In this document: piece after piece, positions 12,419 through 25,298 of the stretch
How positions within the stretch are numbered: the stretch's first letter is position 1
Layout of the letters: the number at the start of each line of letters is the position of its first letter
Assembly: GCA_003993805.1 (NCBI GenBank)
Contig: RSEF01000003.1
Location: forward strand, 58,249,395-58,313,394
From: Himantopus leucocephalus
Taxonomy: Eukaryota > Chordata > Aves > Charadriiformes > Recurvirostridae
Direction of reading: 5' to 3'
DNA length: 64,000 bases
Position numbers and translations under genes: made by a program
The notes under the pieces: generated by a model
Told to the model about the DNA's origin: nothing
What the model saw: only the letters and a program-made list of their open reading frames with translations
The model's database searches: none

Positions 12419-15400
12419 CTTATTTCCTCTCATTTTCTTATGTTCAAGAGGCTTAAAAATACTTTTATTGTATCTATTTTCACCAGGTACACAGTCTGAT
12501 TGCGGATCTGAAAACACCATGGGAATTGCCAACCTTTCTGCTTGTTGGCAGCTAAATGTCACTGAACGCTGATACTGTACATCAGCACATAAACTTCTAC
12601 ATAACTTCTCCGATCACACTTGCATCCACAATCCAAGCACTGCCAGAGAAAGCTAATGGGTGTTCCTAAGAGGAGGCAGGACTCTACGACCTCCCACACA
12701 AAGGATCATTGATCTGCAGCTTTCAGTGCTTGATTACACGCTGTTGAAAGGTAGAAAACTCTAAAGCAATGTGTTTTTGGGTTTTTTAACCCAATGCAGG
12801 CTGCTACTGACATTACAAAATCATCATAAAACACCTTTACATCTTTGAAAAGGAGTTGAGAAGTTGATTAACTTCCGAGCACATACTTGCCCGCTTGGGA
12901 ATCTTGCAGGGTGTAATCATCAGCACACTGGCCCTCCCATACATACTGCGTAAAAGGACCATTTCCTCTCCTCCACACGTAGTCTCTGTTCTTTATTGCA
13001 TTTGTGGGCAAAAGAGCCAAACCGTGAATTTGCATCTGCTCAGGTTTTAATAACATTATTCGGAAATATGTCTTTATTAGTTGCTTTTCTGGTCAGGCGC
13101 TGCTAAATCCTGGCCAGGTATAAGCTGATTTGAAGCTTTGATGTTTAATTGAAATGTGTTCTTGAGCCTGCTGTTATTATTGGCCAGTATGCTGGAAAAT
13201 GGAGCCTGACTTCTTGTGATACACGCTGTCAGGGCGACCCAGCCACTGTGTTTCAATAAAGGCTAAACCCACAAAAACTCTCTTGCTCTGTAAACACCAC
13301 ACAGAACATTCAAGAAAATCATAGTAAAAGGTCATTATTTAAGTAGCAAAGTAAAGCTCTCCAAAATTAAGAAATGCTGGATTTACAGTGACCCTTGCTA
13401 CCCTCAGCTCCTGCCCTGTGCAATGAATAAAGTCCTGAGGGAGTGGGAGAGTTTGTGGTCCTAGAAGTAATGACAACCTCAGTGATGTCTCACTCGAAAA
13501 ACAAGTGAGAGGAACCGTTGATTTTAGGTTTTCCTTCTTTGTCAGTGCTCAGGTCCAGCAGCTGAGCCAGGCTGTTAGAGCATCCACAGACATCATGTTA
13601 AACTGAGGCACAGGAGCCCATACGGCTCTCTGGGGGTACAACGGTGGTTTAGAACAGTGTCATTCCCTCACTGAGTGGAGCGCTGCTACAGTCCCCGGGT
13701 TTTCTTCGCTGAATCTGTAGGAAGGTGGTAATGATAAAACATGGTGAATACATCTGTCTTTTCCTAGAGAGGAAATGAAAGCAAGCAGTGTATAGACATG
13801 GGAGAAGCATTTAACTGAGGCTGGTGCACAGTAATATTTGCCATTACTGGCATTCTCCCCTCCGCATACTTCCCCTGCTGCTGACACCTCCATTCTCAGC
13901 AGCTACAGGATCAGATCAGAGGAGCTCCCGTAGCCTCACGAGCCCACCCAAAGACGTACTGTGCTTTTCTGAAATGGATGCACTGCTACAGAAATTAAAT
14001 AACTCTGCACTCAGCCAGGCAAAGCTGACGGGGGGCTTGAGCATCATTTACTTATAGACATTGGGATGCTTCAAGGTAAGTGTACTTTGTCATTTTAGAA
14101 CTGGCAGTGCTTTTAGCTCATATTGATTTTATTTCATTGTCTTGAGATCATCTACCCTTAGCTCTAAGTATAACTCCCAACTCCACTCTCACAACTCTTG
14201 AAATACACACAGTCCTAGGCGATGCATAACTTAAGGCTGGAATTCACTGCCCAGCTCGGCCCGGGCAAAAGGCTGTGCACAGCTGTGCGGGGTGCTGCAA
14301 AAGGGCTGAGAGACAGTATGTCCTGCTGGGAATAGGGGTGCTCTGACAACAACAGTCACGGCACTCAGGCAAGGGTTAGTTTTCCAGGCCAGGTGCTGCA
14401 ACGAGTTTCAGCAACGGGAGCCCAAACTTGGGATGTGCTCACAGTGTTTGTGTAAGTCTGGGGTTTGCAGTGAGAGGCATGACAGTCGCAATGCATGGAA
14501 AGAAGGCACAAGGGCTTTTGGGCACTCACCTTTTATGCCTAAAATATATATATGACATTGTTGTTAGTAGTTCAGATGGATCAGCTACATCAAGCACAGG
14601 TAGCTTTCCAAAGGTGTTCACCTGTGGTGGAGCTGATTTTCCATTATGCATATAGGGAGGGGACAAGCATGTATAGGATACAGCTGAAACACTTCCTTCT
14701 CATTCTTTTCCTGTTCTCCCTTTCCAATCCCCAGGTACTGTGAAAAGCTGGCTGCTACTTGCCTTGGGCATGAAATGAGAAGATGCTGAGAGGACTGAAA
14801 TGAGAAGGACCTTTTGTGACAGGCAGGTAAGTACTACATGGTACAAATGCTGGAAGGGCTGTCTGCTATAGAGCAAGGTCTTGAGAAATTACTAATGTCA
14901 ACAGGGATATCTTGTCTCAGATGCCATGCAGATGGGACCCCCCAGCTTTACAGGAACAGAGGCAGAAATTTGCAGCCCACCTCCATGCAGTGGGTCTGCT
15001 GGAGGTAGGTTGCTGGGGATGCATGGGAAACAGAGTCTGTAGGCATTGGGAAGCAGTAATACAGACCGGTTCATGGAGCATCTCAGAATTGGGAAAGGTT
15101 AAAAACAGCTATGCTGTGGTGCCATCCCTCTTGGAAGACAGATAGCATTAATATCTTTTTGTGTTCACTTGATAGAAGTGTCTTTTCTGAATCAAACACG
15201 CACTGCAAGGTGAATCTGTAGTGCACTAAGACAGAAATGACACAGAGCTTCTGACTCACAAATTACTCGCCTTGTTTAAAGAATGAAGTAACAAAATCCC
15301 TCTCCTGATAGACTAAAAACAGTTCACCAGATTATTTAAGCATGGCCGTGTATTATACCTTTTCTGTTCAAAATCAATGCTATAGAAATTTACTAACTGT

Positions 15401-16293
15401 ATCATGTTGTAATACAAAATCAAAACTTCTTTAATTTGCCTTATATGCTGACAATCCTCAACTCTACCCTCTAAAAGAAAAAAGAACATATTCATCTCCA
15501 GGATATTGCCCTTTTCCTGTTGACTTAGGTCATAAAAGTCATTAATGGATGTTTGTTAAAAGCAAACACAATTCTTTTACATTGTTGCTAGTCACTAAGA
15601 TAGCAATAGTACTGGGAGTCAGAAATAAGTCAGAAACAATCAGAAATTAAGGCAACTTTGCAAAACTGAATTAGACAATTTTCTAAATTAAATGAGAAGT
15701 CAGAAGCAGATTTGGCTAAGCGATATACTTTTTGTGCCAACCTGCCAGTTTAGTGGCTGCAAAATGTGCTATAATGTAAAGCATGGAGTCAAGGTCTTCA
15801 GTCAGACTTCCCCCTTCCCTCCCCTGGAGCACGACCAACCCCAGAAGTGTCTGAATGTACTTGTGAATTGTACTTGGTTCTGCCTTTGTTGTATATTTCC
15901 ATAGCTTGAAATATAAAACTTCTTTGGGAAGCTACAGCTCCTGAGCTACAGCATGCACATTTTCAGATGTCTTTCTCATCCAGATCCCAAGGGACCTCTA
16001 CCCTACTAAAACTTTTATGTTTTCAGACCATGTTTGCCAAAATGCAATCACGCTGGCATTCTTTGAGCCAGCAAAGACCATTTGAAGACACATATTTTTG
16101 GTCTATCCTTGTTCTCATTCCTCGTCCTCCCATACCCCCTTCTGGCATAGCAGATGGGGCCCCTGTAGCTTTATGCAGGCAGGAGAATGAGAAGACTCAT
16201 CATGGTACCAGAAAGACGCAAGAAGCCCGTAGCAGGTAACACCGAGCATCTGTGTAGAGCCCTGTGATTGTTACAAGTACTGCAAATATGTAG
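12419..16293. other. Intergenic DNA, nothing recognised
   Basis: No exon, RNA gene or clear transposon seen. A GC-richer patch near 14,220-14,460 has few CpG dinucleotides and no visible core promoter, so I do not call a CpG island. A short AT dinucleotide run sits near 14,540. Confidence 0.5.
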
Positions 16294-16360
16294 GTGAATT
16301 TTCAAAGGCATCCAGTGATTTTGTGAGCCTGAGTTGTGCTTTATTGAAAAGCTGACTATT
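16294..16360. repeat. Fossil amniote interspersed repeat fragment
   Basis: The phrase 'gaattttcaaaggcatc' followed by 'gtgatttt', 'gagcctgagt' and 'attgaaaagctgac' matches, from memory, the pattern of a widespread ancient amniote repeat ('attttcaaaggc...agtgac...gagcctaagtccc'). Strongly decayed. The family is not named because I cannot run a repeat search. Confidence 0.35.
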
Positions 16361-17220
16361 GTGCAACAGACACTTACTTTAGAATCAAGTGAAGAAAGAA
16401 ATGGGTACTGGAAATCAACACTGCAAATCTTCAACTTAATATGAATCTGTTTAAATCTCTCCTACTCCCAAATTGACTCTTCCTGTGCTTATATTTCTGT
16501 GAATCTGTTTTGACTGAGTTAAGAAAAATATCTATGGGGCATTTATCTATCTATGTGTGTTGTGAAAAGTAAAGACTTTGTTCTGTATTGTAACCAAAGT
16601 GGCTTTGTTGAAGACAATTATCGCTTCACAGTGTAATGCTCAATGAGGTACTTCAAGTCTGTTGAGAATTCAACCGTACTGACACTTCAGGATTCAGCAT
16701 TGTAATGTTTCTGTCACAGGCAGGGTGGGGTGACAAGGTGCTATCAGACTTATTTTGTGCTAGTTCTAGTCTAGAAAAAAAAAAAAGTCTTACACAAAGG
16801 AAGCAGTACTTACCTCTATTCTCTCATTTTTCAGAGACTGTGAGAAGGGATGGTAGTTTTCTCAATTGTTGCAAAAATATTATTGAAAGAAACCAACTCA
16901 AAATTCAGGAGACAAAGATAGAAAAGAACTGATGTTTTTGAAATAAGAGAGTTTTCACAACAGAAAAAAAAAACCCAAATGGTATTTTAACAATCATTTT
17001 GGCATAGATCCCAATGTAGTACCTGAAAAGTTGACACACGCTCATTTACAGATTTCCTTTGTTTCTTTGACCACAGAGTTCGAAGAAAATACTTCATATA
17101 ATGCATTCTACAATAATTTTTTTAATTGTTAGCAAGCAGCGTTGTTTGGAAATAGCATCATAGATACAGCTGTACTTGTATGCAATGCGTACAAAAGCAC
17201 AGTAACAGACACTTCCAAAA

Positions 17221-17425
17221 TCATAGAATCATAGAATGGTTCAGGTTGGAAGGGACCTTAAAGATCATCTAGTTCCAACCCCCCTGCCATGGGCAGGGAC
17301 ACCTCCCACTAGACCAGGTTGCTCAGAGCCCTGTCCAACCTGGCCTTAAACACCTCCAGGGATGGGGCATCTGCAACTTCTCTGGGCAATTTGTTCCAGT
17401 GCCTCACCACGCTCACAGTGGTGCA
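17221..17425 (-). mobile_element. CR1 LINE, 5'-truncated, antisense
   Basis: The element starts with the reversed octamer tail (tcatagaatcatagaatgg), then the 'ggttggaagggacctta' block and the 'agaccaggttgctcagagcc' block. This is the 3' end of an avian CR1 read on the opposite strand. It breaks off after a block around 'ccagtgcctcaccac'. As usual for CR1, only the 3' few hundred bases are present and there is no target-site duplication. Confidence 0.95.
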
Positions 17426-20400
17426 TATTGGGTTAGCAATAAGCCTAGTAAAGCTCCAGACTAACTAATCCCCCCACACCACGCTACAAGAATTTGAGAG
17501 GAGGCATATACAATTTAGGTTACTTACTCAAGCCAGGCTTTGAGTATTAGCCCTGGGAAATAATGAACCAAAATTTTGCAGATTTCCTGACAAGAAGGAG
17601 TTATAGTCTACCTGAGAATACCTTCCCTGCACAACAAAAAAGAACAGGCTGTAGCTTGCAGTTCTGCCAGAAGGCAGACTCATGCTGTCCATACCACACA
17701 TAGCAATTTAAGACTCCGAGAGAAGAATATAAATCAAACACAAGCATCAAATCTACTATAAATTAGATTATTATTTTTCTGGTAGTGTACCTGTATCGTC
17801 TGGTAATGTCCACATCAGACATATCCCTTCAGGAAATAAAAAACACAATGGATTTAGAAAGCCTATGAAATGTTATGCTGTGTGGAGAGATTGCCAAACA
17901 GGCAACAGAAGCAGGGAATCAGAAAAAAAAAAAAGGCAGAAATAAAAGCGAAATTTGATCACAGTCAATGATCACCATTGAGAATTGAGAAAAGGCAGCT
18001 TTAAGCTTTGTGTTTCGTGGGTGTAAAATATCTGGGAGTAAAAATGATTCAGGACTGATCAGAGCAGAGGAATCTAAAACTCTGGCTGGCACCCAGGAAG
18101 AATTAGTGGTATAAAATTAAAGACAAGTTCTGAGAAAATGTGGGCTCACATGGAATTTAGGCTTGGAGAGAGAAAAGAAGAGGTGAAATGGAGAAAAAGG
18201 AGGATGAGGCAGTGTTAGGCAGTTATGGATGACAACTTTCTAAACTGTTACCGACAGATCTATAAGATCACGTCAATCTGCTCCTTCATATTAAGTCTGC
18301 CAAGGAGCCTCTGAAGTTACAGGGCTGCTGGAGTCAGCTAGGGCGGGCAGTATGGAGCTAGTCCACACCGAACTTCATAAATTTTGTCATTTGAATGCTG
18401 CACACAACTTTAACTACATTGCATACTATAGGTCTAACCAGCTGGATCATGCTGGTTGACATTCAGACCTGCAATCTGCTGCTCTCTCTGTCGAGTGCTA
18501 ACAACTGGGCATTTTTTTCAGGTAATTAGCTAAAATCATGAACAGATTACATCAATGTACCTTCTTGTTGTTTTAAAAATAGGGGTAGGGGTATAGCTAG
18601 CCTTGAATGTACAGGAATGGGGAAAGAAATTTTGGACTTCAGCTGGTTACACAGAGTTACAAATAGAACTAAATTAACATCAAGTGCTTTAATAAGGGCA
18701 AAAGGAACTATAAGCTGCTACACTGTATTAGCACTTCAGCTTTTGAAATTATAAGACTAGCAACAAATTCTGTAATCCAATCTAAATTTCTAGTGTACTT
18801 TCTACTGTTCACATTGGAGAAGTCACTGCAGAAGTACAGGCTACAATGTTGTGACAGAGACAGATCTGTGCTGGAGCAATTCCACTCAATTTGAAAGAAA
18901 GAGATATTTAAAATTACATTTGGCTCATGAACTGACCGTAAAAAACCACTTCAACAAGGTGCCATTGTCTGCCACTACTGCCCCTTCTCCTAAGGACATT
19001 GTGAGCATCTCCTCTCTGGACCTCAGACCCAGAACAGACCCTGCCCCAGCGAACCTCTCACCTGGCTTGGGGAATGGTGAGTCTGACAGCATGCAGCTGC
19101 GTAAGGGGGGAATCATCTCCAACACCATCAGCTCTTTCAGCAAAAACTAGTGCAGTCCTGGGACAGATTAGAAACTTTTATATGGGTGGCCTTGCACGAG
19201 TTTTTGCAGCAACAAGCTTCAGTCATTGTGTCTATTTGACTACCTGTGTTGACACATGAACAGATTTTAAAAAAGAAAGAAGAGCCAAAAAAAAAATTAG
19301 GTGTGGTAAAGCTGAACTGCTTTCCTTCTTGTGGTCTGAAGGGCAGCTTTGCGAGCCTTGAATAAGGTATCCCCAGCAGAGGAGTGTGAATGAAAAGGGA
19401 GAGCAGTAAGCCCTCCCGGCAAATTTATTATGGACAGGATGGTAATTGGTAACTGCAGCCTCACTCACCATTCCCTGCTGTTTTAATCCCAGCTCTGCAC
19501 TGACCATGCATGCTCAAAATGTTCTCCTGGGAATACTGACGAAGACCTGTGTACTGTTCATGGTGCTGGGATGACTCAAAAAAACATTTTTAAACCCTTC
19601 TTTTAGGCAGCCCAGCTAGGATTTTCAGAAGTGCACTGACTATTTATGCACAAGGGCCTTCAGGAAAAGAAAAAGTCTCTTTTAAAGCTGAGATTTTCAA
19701 CAGTACTTAGGCTTTGTTTAGATGGGTAAACAGTGTATGCAAGAGAGGTAGTAGATCTAGACAGCAAAATAGCTGGTACTGAGCCACCAATGCCAGCTAC
19801 CCATGTGTCATGACCTGGGGTTTATTTCGTGCTAGAGCTTGTTTGGTCCCATGGCCTGGATGATCATTAGTGATCAGAGTATGTTAGGTGCGTTCCTGCA
19901 GGGCATCATTCAGTTTGGTTTTGTCTGGTAGTAATCTGGATTCCGCACTCAGAGACTGCTCCGAGCTGTAGGAAGCCTTGCCACAGACCCTCTCTGGAAA
20001 AGCCACTCAGAACTTTACCCCCTTGAATGTCCAGCCATTCCATTAGACTTAGCATCCTTCTTAGCTGTGTACTGATATCAGCAATGTCAGTTAGCAGTAG
20101 CAAATATAAAGCATGTAGGCACTCTAAACCAACGATATCATAGACTTAACAAATCAGAGAAATGAGCTTTCAGACACTAAGTTCTAGAAAACCTGCAAGT
20201 TGCACACAACATTTTCCTTTCAAGATGTTAATCATTAAATGAATGTAATTTTAGCAGATAAACTGCTGACCTCAATAGCAAACAGAACACCCAAAAAGTA
20301 AATTCTCATCTGTACCTCTTCCAAAGTGAAAAAACAAGGTGGATTTAAATGAGGTAAAGATCTAGCATTCAATACTTGATTATTTTTTTTTTATCTGAAA

Positions 20401-20426
20401 CTAGAACCTATGCATTGCAATGGCTC
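17426..20426. other. Intergenic DNA downstream of NMBR
   Basis: No gene recognised. Several short open frames (for example 18,851-19,150 plus) have no family resemblance. One fossil repeat fragment lies within it at 19,619-19,714. The 3' UTR of NMBR may extend into this stretch on the minus strand if the polyadenylation site proposed at 20,427 is not used. Confidence 0.5.
19619..19714. repeat. Fossil amniote interspersed repeat fragment
   Basis: Two phrases, 'ggattttcagaagtgcac' and 'gagattttcaacagtacttaggc', resemble an old, common amniote repeat in which 'attttcagaagtgc' and 'attttcaaaggcacttaggc' recur. Decayed; the assignment is by pattern memory only. Confidence 0.3.
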
Positions 20427-20890
20427 TTTAATTGGTTCAAAAAACGCTTACCACTTAATAAACAATGCTTGTACACACAGCACAGCTAAAATCATGCAAA
20501 ATCTATTAGACTAAGACATTAGCCTGGATCAATATTCAGTTAAAAATACGTATTTTTCAGATCTGAAAATCTATACTTTTTAAAGCAATATTAGATCAGC
20601 TACACTAATATTCACAGCATTATTTTGCTTTCTTATATGTTAAACATATATTAGCATCTCCTTTAAAGTACAATATGAAGGCAGTCAGCTTTGTTTTCTC
20701 AATAAAACGTACTCTTCACCTCTACCTAAAAGTAAGACTAGGTGTGAAATAGCCTCAGATTGGCCAGACTTTAACAGATCCTCTGTTTGAAGGACTCAGA
20801 TGGTCTAAGCATATGAGAGCCAAAAGCGAGTTACAAATTGCAAAGAAAACGTTCAAATTTGTTCCACAGTCAAAAACCACGCCTATTAAA
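20427..20890 (-). other. NMBR: Putative NMBR 3' UTR with candidate poly(A) signal
   Basis: Downstream of the NMBR stop codon on the minus strand, the only hexamer of a common polyadenylation type in the next 500 bases is ATTAAA (TTTAAT on the plus strand at 20,427-20,432). If it is used, the 3' UTR is about 0.46 kb. There is no transcript evidence, so the true end could lie further left. Confidence 0.3.
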
Positions 20891-21292
20891 TCATAACGAC
20901 ATTTCTTGTTTCAAGTTGTGCCCGTTCAGTTGTGTCATGCTAGTCACTGTGTTCCTGGTATTGCTTTTCAGGGAACTCATTTGAATGGCGGAAGAGTTGC
21001 GCAAGTAGCTGGCAGATCTCTCTTGCTGAGCTTTCCTCCTGCAGCAAAGCTGGTTGTTGAAATGTCTTCTAAAACTCTCACTGAGAAAATACAGTGCAAA
21101 TGGGTTGACACAGGAGTTGCAGAAGCTTAGCACTCGGGCCACTAAGGTAACAACCATATGTCCCGTCGATGGATCAATCTCGTTGTAATTAAAAGATCGG
21201 TACATGTATAGCACGTGGTTAGGAAACCAGCAGATAGCAAAGAAGCCAACGAAAACCAGAACAATTTTTGCCAGACGTTTCCGAGTTTCCAT
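20891..21292 (-). CDS. NMBR: NMBR exon 3: TM6, TM7 and cytoplasmic tail of neuromedin B receptor
   Basis: Last coding exon of the neuromedin B receptor (BB1), a Gq-coupled class A GPCR of the plasma membrane that binds bombesin-like peptides. The exon starts in phase 0 at METRKRLAK, just after an acceptor reading tttcag on the minus strand, and encodes 133 residues and a TGA stop. TM6 carries the CWFP switch motif (residues 21-24 of the exon). TM7 has NPFALY in place of the usual NPxxY, a known feature of bombesin receptors. SESFRRHF then forms helix 8, and the CC pair at 83-84 is a likely palmitoylation site. The Ser/Thr-rich tail ends in KQEMSL. The tail (ERSASYL...SSLKSN...LNGH...KQEM) matches NMBR and not GRPR or BRS3. 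There are no frameshifts or early stops. Confidence 0.96.
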   Translation of the reverse strand: METRKRLAKIVLVFVGFFAICWFPNHVLYMYRSFNYNEIDPSTGHMVVTLVARVLSFCNSCVNPFALYFLSESFRRHFNNQLCCRRKAQQERSASYLRNSSAIQMSSLKSNTRNTVTSMTQLNGHNLKQEMSL

Positions 21293-23682
21293 CTGAAAAG
21301 ATGAAGAGAACCCAAATGAACAACGACAAATAGAACTACTCCACATGACGGACTTAATTAAAACATGTAGCATTTTGCTTTATATTAGCTTTAACAACTG
21401 TCATAAGTAAGGCCAGTAAAAATGCTTCCTCCAGGGGCTGAATTACATTTTCTATCTCATTTACTTTCCTTTCCCGCCTTCTGTTAACTTTCAGTGAAAG
21501 ATCCTCGCTGTTTGCAGTTACAGAAGGCTGCTCTTTCTATATGATATGTGCAGCAAGAGTGATTCATGACCCAAGTAAACATTGGCTTTTAGCCTGAAAG
21601 CACACACTAAAGGATGCCGTGAAACATAACCTTTTCTGATGAGATCTCCTCAGTGCTTGGCTTGAAAGTTAGCTTTAGTGAGAAAGCTATTTAGAAACCA
21701 TTGGCTTTGAAATGTAGAGACGTTTTGAGTGAAATGCAGAGACTTCGCTAGGGTGTTAGCTATACAATGGTACTTACATCCCATTATTTTGCCTGAAATG
21801 CCTCAACTTGCACTTCTAGACAAACCACCAAAACTGCATTGCAAAGTCTGAAGAACCTTAATTCTAGGGTAAGGTGAAAGGTTCAGTTAATCTTTAACAA
21901 TGACATGAAGGATGTACCTTAATTGCAGTGCTAAAGTATAATTGGATTACAATGCAGATATTGAGGATGGCTGAAAAAATGACAGGAAATTAACCTACAC
22001 AGCAGCTCCAAACTGAGAGAGGGAGAGAAACTGGCTAGATAGAAGGCACCAAAAGGGAGGCACAAACTTTCTACATTTTCATCTCAAAAGATTTATTATG
22101 TATGTCAAGTACCAAAGTTTTGCAGAGGCAGGAAAGTTTTCTGGCTTTGCTCAATTTTCTATCAATTTTAACCTGAAACATTCAAATGGATTTATTCTAA
22201 CAGGTTTTCAAAATCTGTGAAATAAATCTGTAAGTAGTTTTCTTGGCTCCATCTAAATCACAACCAGTGGGGAATTCACAAAAGATGGGAAAACTCTACC
22301 ATTCCAATTTGGTAGGATTTGCACTCAGACAGATTGCAAAGGCAGACTAAAAGGTACAGAGGTATAGGGTGAATATTACACTTTTGCGCTATGGCCTAAA
22401 GATATGTGAGTTGATAGCAATAGTCTGAATTTAATTCCTCTTGCTGGGAGATATGTAAGTACACCAGAATTTTCTATTCTTCTGAGCCTCATAGATTGAC
22501 AAAAAGAAAAAAAAACTAAGTAAAATGAAAAAATATGTTCGTACTTTGAAAATACATGTGGGTTCAGAAATGCGATATAAATTAAATATTGTTTCCATCC
22601 TGAGGGTTCAGCCAAAAGGCTCTCTATATTTCACAGGAAAATAACATAATACATGAAGTGCTAATATGTATGCACTTTTGAGAAGAAACAGGCCAGAGCA
22701 GAAATGAAATGCTGAGCAAAAAAGGACATGAGGGAATGTGGTCTTTCTTTTTAAAAGAAAATGTACATGTTATACATGCAAGGAGATTTCAGTGAGTATA
22801 AGGGTATTTTCTAAAATATTGGCAGAGAAAAGCCTTCCAAATTGTTTTATTGGGCATAAGCATTTTTCTCTATCAATACTAATGCTTTTGTAAAGTAATT
22901 GAGGCACTTTCACTGCAAAAGCTGTTGCTTGTATATATAAATGTTCCTGCTAACGAACAGCCTGTTGCTACCTTACTGCTTCCTGTGCCTTACAGAGAAG
23001 CTGGCTTTGTCCAGCATTTTAAAATGCTTTGTCGCAAAGGTATACAGAACGTATACCAAAAGTTTTATAGCATCTATAATAGAAAGGCTATTAGAAAAGT
23101 TCAAGTTCATGATGGTATCCAAGAAAGATCTACTGATAAAGCCAAAAAAGAATCAGTTTATTTTGTGTTCATATTCTCAGCACACCTTGGTCTGAGAAGA
23201 ACCTTAGATCCCCTAAGAAAAATTTTCCCTGCCTATGTCAGTTTTCTCATTTCCAAGCACAAATAAAACAGGGAGAATTCTCAAAAAGTTCATGTAAGGT
23301 TTCTTCCCAAAATGGTTGCCTATAGAGATAGGTGATAGATCATTAACTACAAATACATTGTTCCTCAGTAAGAACACAAATAACAGTTACAGTAACAACA
23401 CATAAAACCACATATACCAATCCCATTTCTTGTTAGAAATACGCATTGATGGCATTGAATTCTAATTTTTCTTGCTCATATTCATTTACATACTGGGCTT
23501 AATACTGAGTAATTGTGAAAACAAGATTTTTCAGATAATCCTCAGCTTAGTTCATGCATGTGGAAACTGAACTAATCCTCTACGAAATCCAACAATTTGG
23601 ATGTTATAGCTCCTGTACTTTCATTTATAAGTGTATACAGCACACAAATCTTTCATCAGGATGTAAAAAGCAAATTGCTTAC
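21293..23682 (-). other. NMBR: NMBR intron 2 (phase 0)
   Basis: This 2,390-base intron runs between the exon 2 donor (GTAAGC on the minus strand, at 23,677-23,682) and the exon 3 acceptor. It lies in the third intracellular loop, the position known for bombesin receptor genes. I see no transposon or other gene in it. The plus-strand open frame at 22,925-23,266 has no family resemblance. Confidence 0.93.
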
Positions 23683-24031
23683 CTGTCTTTTGGAATGCTC
23701 ACTGTATTCTCCAGGGATGTTGTGAGCACTTTTTATTAAACTCTTTGCAATATGATAGTAGTAGATACTAATAATGGCAAGAGGGATAAGAAAATAGACA
23801 AGGAAAATCAGCACAGAATGGATCTTTGGGTGCATGTCATCCGTCATGGGGTATGGTATGCATGCTGTGAAAGTGGCATTATCTGTGTCATTGATGTGGG
23901 CCAGTTCGGAGAACACTGCTTCGGGAACTGCTAGGAGCATGGAGATTACCCAGATGGCAATGGCTTTAACACATGTCCACAGCACTGCACTGGAGGTCTG
24001 GATGTCCATGGGATTTACAATTGCTTTGTAC
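23683..24031 (-). CDS. NMBR: NMBR exon 2: from the DRY motif through TM4, ECL2 and TM5
   Basis: Middle coding exon, 349 bases: one base finishing a split codon plus 116 codons. The acceptor (tttcag) is followed by G-TAC-AAA, so intron 1 cuts the Arg codon of the DRY motif in phase 2, as expected for bombesin receptors. The exon then reads YKAIVNPMD (intracellular loop 2), TM4 (about residues 23-40, ending in VPEAVF), extracellular loop 2 with the Cys of the conserved disulfide (TACIPYP) and two N-glycosylation sequons (NDT, NAT), TM5 (HSVLIFLVYFLIPLAIISIYYY), and the start of loop 3 ending KRQ. All frames agree with exon 3. Family identity is clear, and NMBR is fixed by exon 3. Exon 1 is not found between here and the gap. 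Confidence 0.96.
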
Positions 24032-24933
24032 CTGAAATCGACCAAAATGCAGATGTAAATTAAAAGGTATCTTTTCAAATTCAACACCTGATCCATAAGG
24101 CCGCTTCACACCTTTGATTAAAATAATGTCATATATTGTTCTTATTTGAAATGTGAACGGGTTTGTAAACTTTCTTAAATTTGCATTCTCTAAATCTCTA
24201 GCTTCATCTGCATATATACCCACCAGAGGTGGCAAAAGGAGCCCTGGATACAACCTATGGCTGTGGGTGCCTGTTCTGTGCCAGCCTGGTGAAAGCACAG
24301 AAGCAGCCGTGACTCCACTCTTTCTTCCCTCAAATCCTCCCAGCAAACCCACAGATGCACATCCTACCTCCATACTTCCACCTCACTCTCATACCAGCGC
24401 ACGCAAGTTTGTTTTCTTCCTCGGCTCCTACAGCCCAGGACTCCCTCCTGGCCACCACCATGGCTTTCCCACTCTCAGGCTCCACCAGCCCCCTGGGAGC
24501 GCAGGGCAATGACCAGCGTTAATCAACTCTTGCCAGACCAGTAACAACTGCTGCTGTGGAGGCTCGTGCCTTTCCACCCCAGCACCTTTCTGCACCCATA
24601 TATACTGTCCTGACTATAATGCCTGGAATATAAGCATCTTCATAAAGTCAGGCAGGAATGACTCCCAATGGGCTGTGCAGAAGTATTAAAGTCTTTAAGA
24701 AAGTAAACATTTCCACATAAACAACTGGAGGCTGCTGTGCTATACAGCATTTTGGGAAACTGTCTCATAATATATGATTACATATAAACCTTCGCAGAAC
24801 TGATAATTTCATAACCATTACAATAAAACCAGGAAGTATTTCAGAGAATGGAAATAATCACACTACAGCAAAGTAAAATAAATGAATAGAAGTAGACTCT
24901 GGTCAGGAATTCTTTTATTAAAAAAAAAAAAAA
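24032..24933 (-). other. NMBR: NMBR intron 1, 3' part only
   Basis: The sequence upstream of exon 2 on the minus strand runs about 0.9 kb before the N gap. It includes a pyrimidine-rich, GC-richer patch (24,230-24,600). I searched it for the missing first exon (TM1-TM3 with the N-terminal extracellular part) and found no such reading frame. The 119-codon open frame on the plus strand (24,153-24,512) is Pro/Ser-rich low-complexity sequence and is not called. Confidence 0.8.
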
Positions 24934-25033
24934 NNNNNNNNNNNNNNNNNNNNNNNNNNNNNNNNNNNNNNNNNNNNNNNNNNNNNNNNNNNNNNNNNNN
25001 NNNNNNNNNNNNNNNNNNNNNNNNNNNNNNNNN
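24934..25033. other. Assembly gap (100 N) probably hiding NMBR exon 1 and the 5' part of VTA1
   Basis: Exactly 100 N, preceded by a run of A's. NMBR exon 1 should be to the right of exon 2, and VTA1 exons before its penultimate one should be to the left of 25,812. Neither is present. In human the two genes are divergent neighbours with tens of kilobases between their first exons, and I recall the connexin-like gene GJE1 lying between them. The gap size is therefore a placeholder, or the join is wrong. Confidence 0.9.
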
Positions 25034-25205
25034 ACAGTTTTCAATCAATGTAAATGAGAGCATCTAAAATGTGAATGCAGATACAACAATGCTTCTCAGC
25101 ATAAAGTGCTGTTTCTTCTTCTAGCATCACAATTTCCCTTTTAAATCTAGCTAGCTTTTTTATTTTCACCAGTTGTTTTCAAAGGAATTAGGAAGGCCAT
25201 AGTTT

Positions 25206-25298
25206 GCAGGTGTGAGATGGCAGGCATGGGGCTACAATGATGGACACTCTCNGCAGGTGTGAGATGGCAGGCATGAGGCTACAATGATGGACACTCTC
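25206..25298. repeat. Near-identical direct duplication across a single N (join at 25,252)
   Basis: 46 bases (25,206-25,251) repeat as 25,253-25,298 with one mismatch, and a single N sits exactly between them. Best explained as two contig ends covering the same locus that were not merged. Confidence 0.85.

Noticed and set aside
12268..12572. Open frames crossing the N gap
   Set aside because: They exist only because N's do not encode stops.
14220..14460. GC-richer patch considered as a CpG island
   Set aside because: It has only a few CpG dinucleotides, and no adjacent first exon is visible.
24153..24512. 119-codon open frame and GC-rich patch next to NMBR exon 2, considered as NMBR exon 1 or a promoter
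   Set aside because: It is on the plus strand, Pro/Ser-rich, with no TM1-TM3 pattern. Few CpGs and no core promoter are visible.
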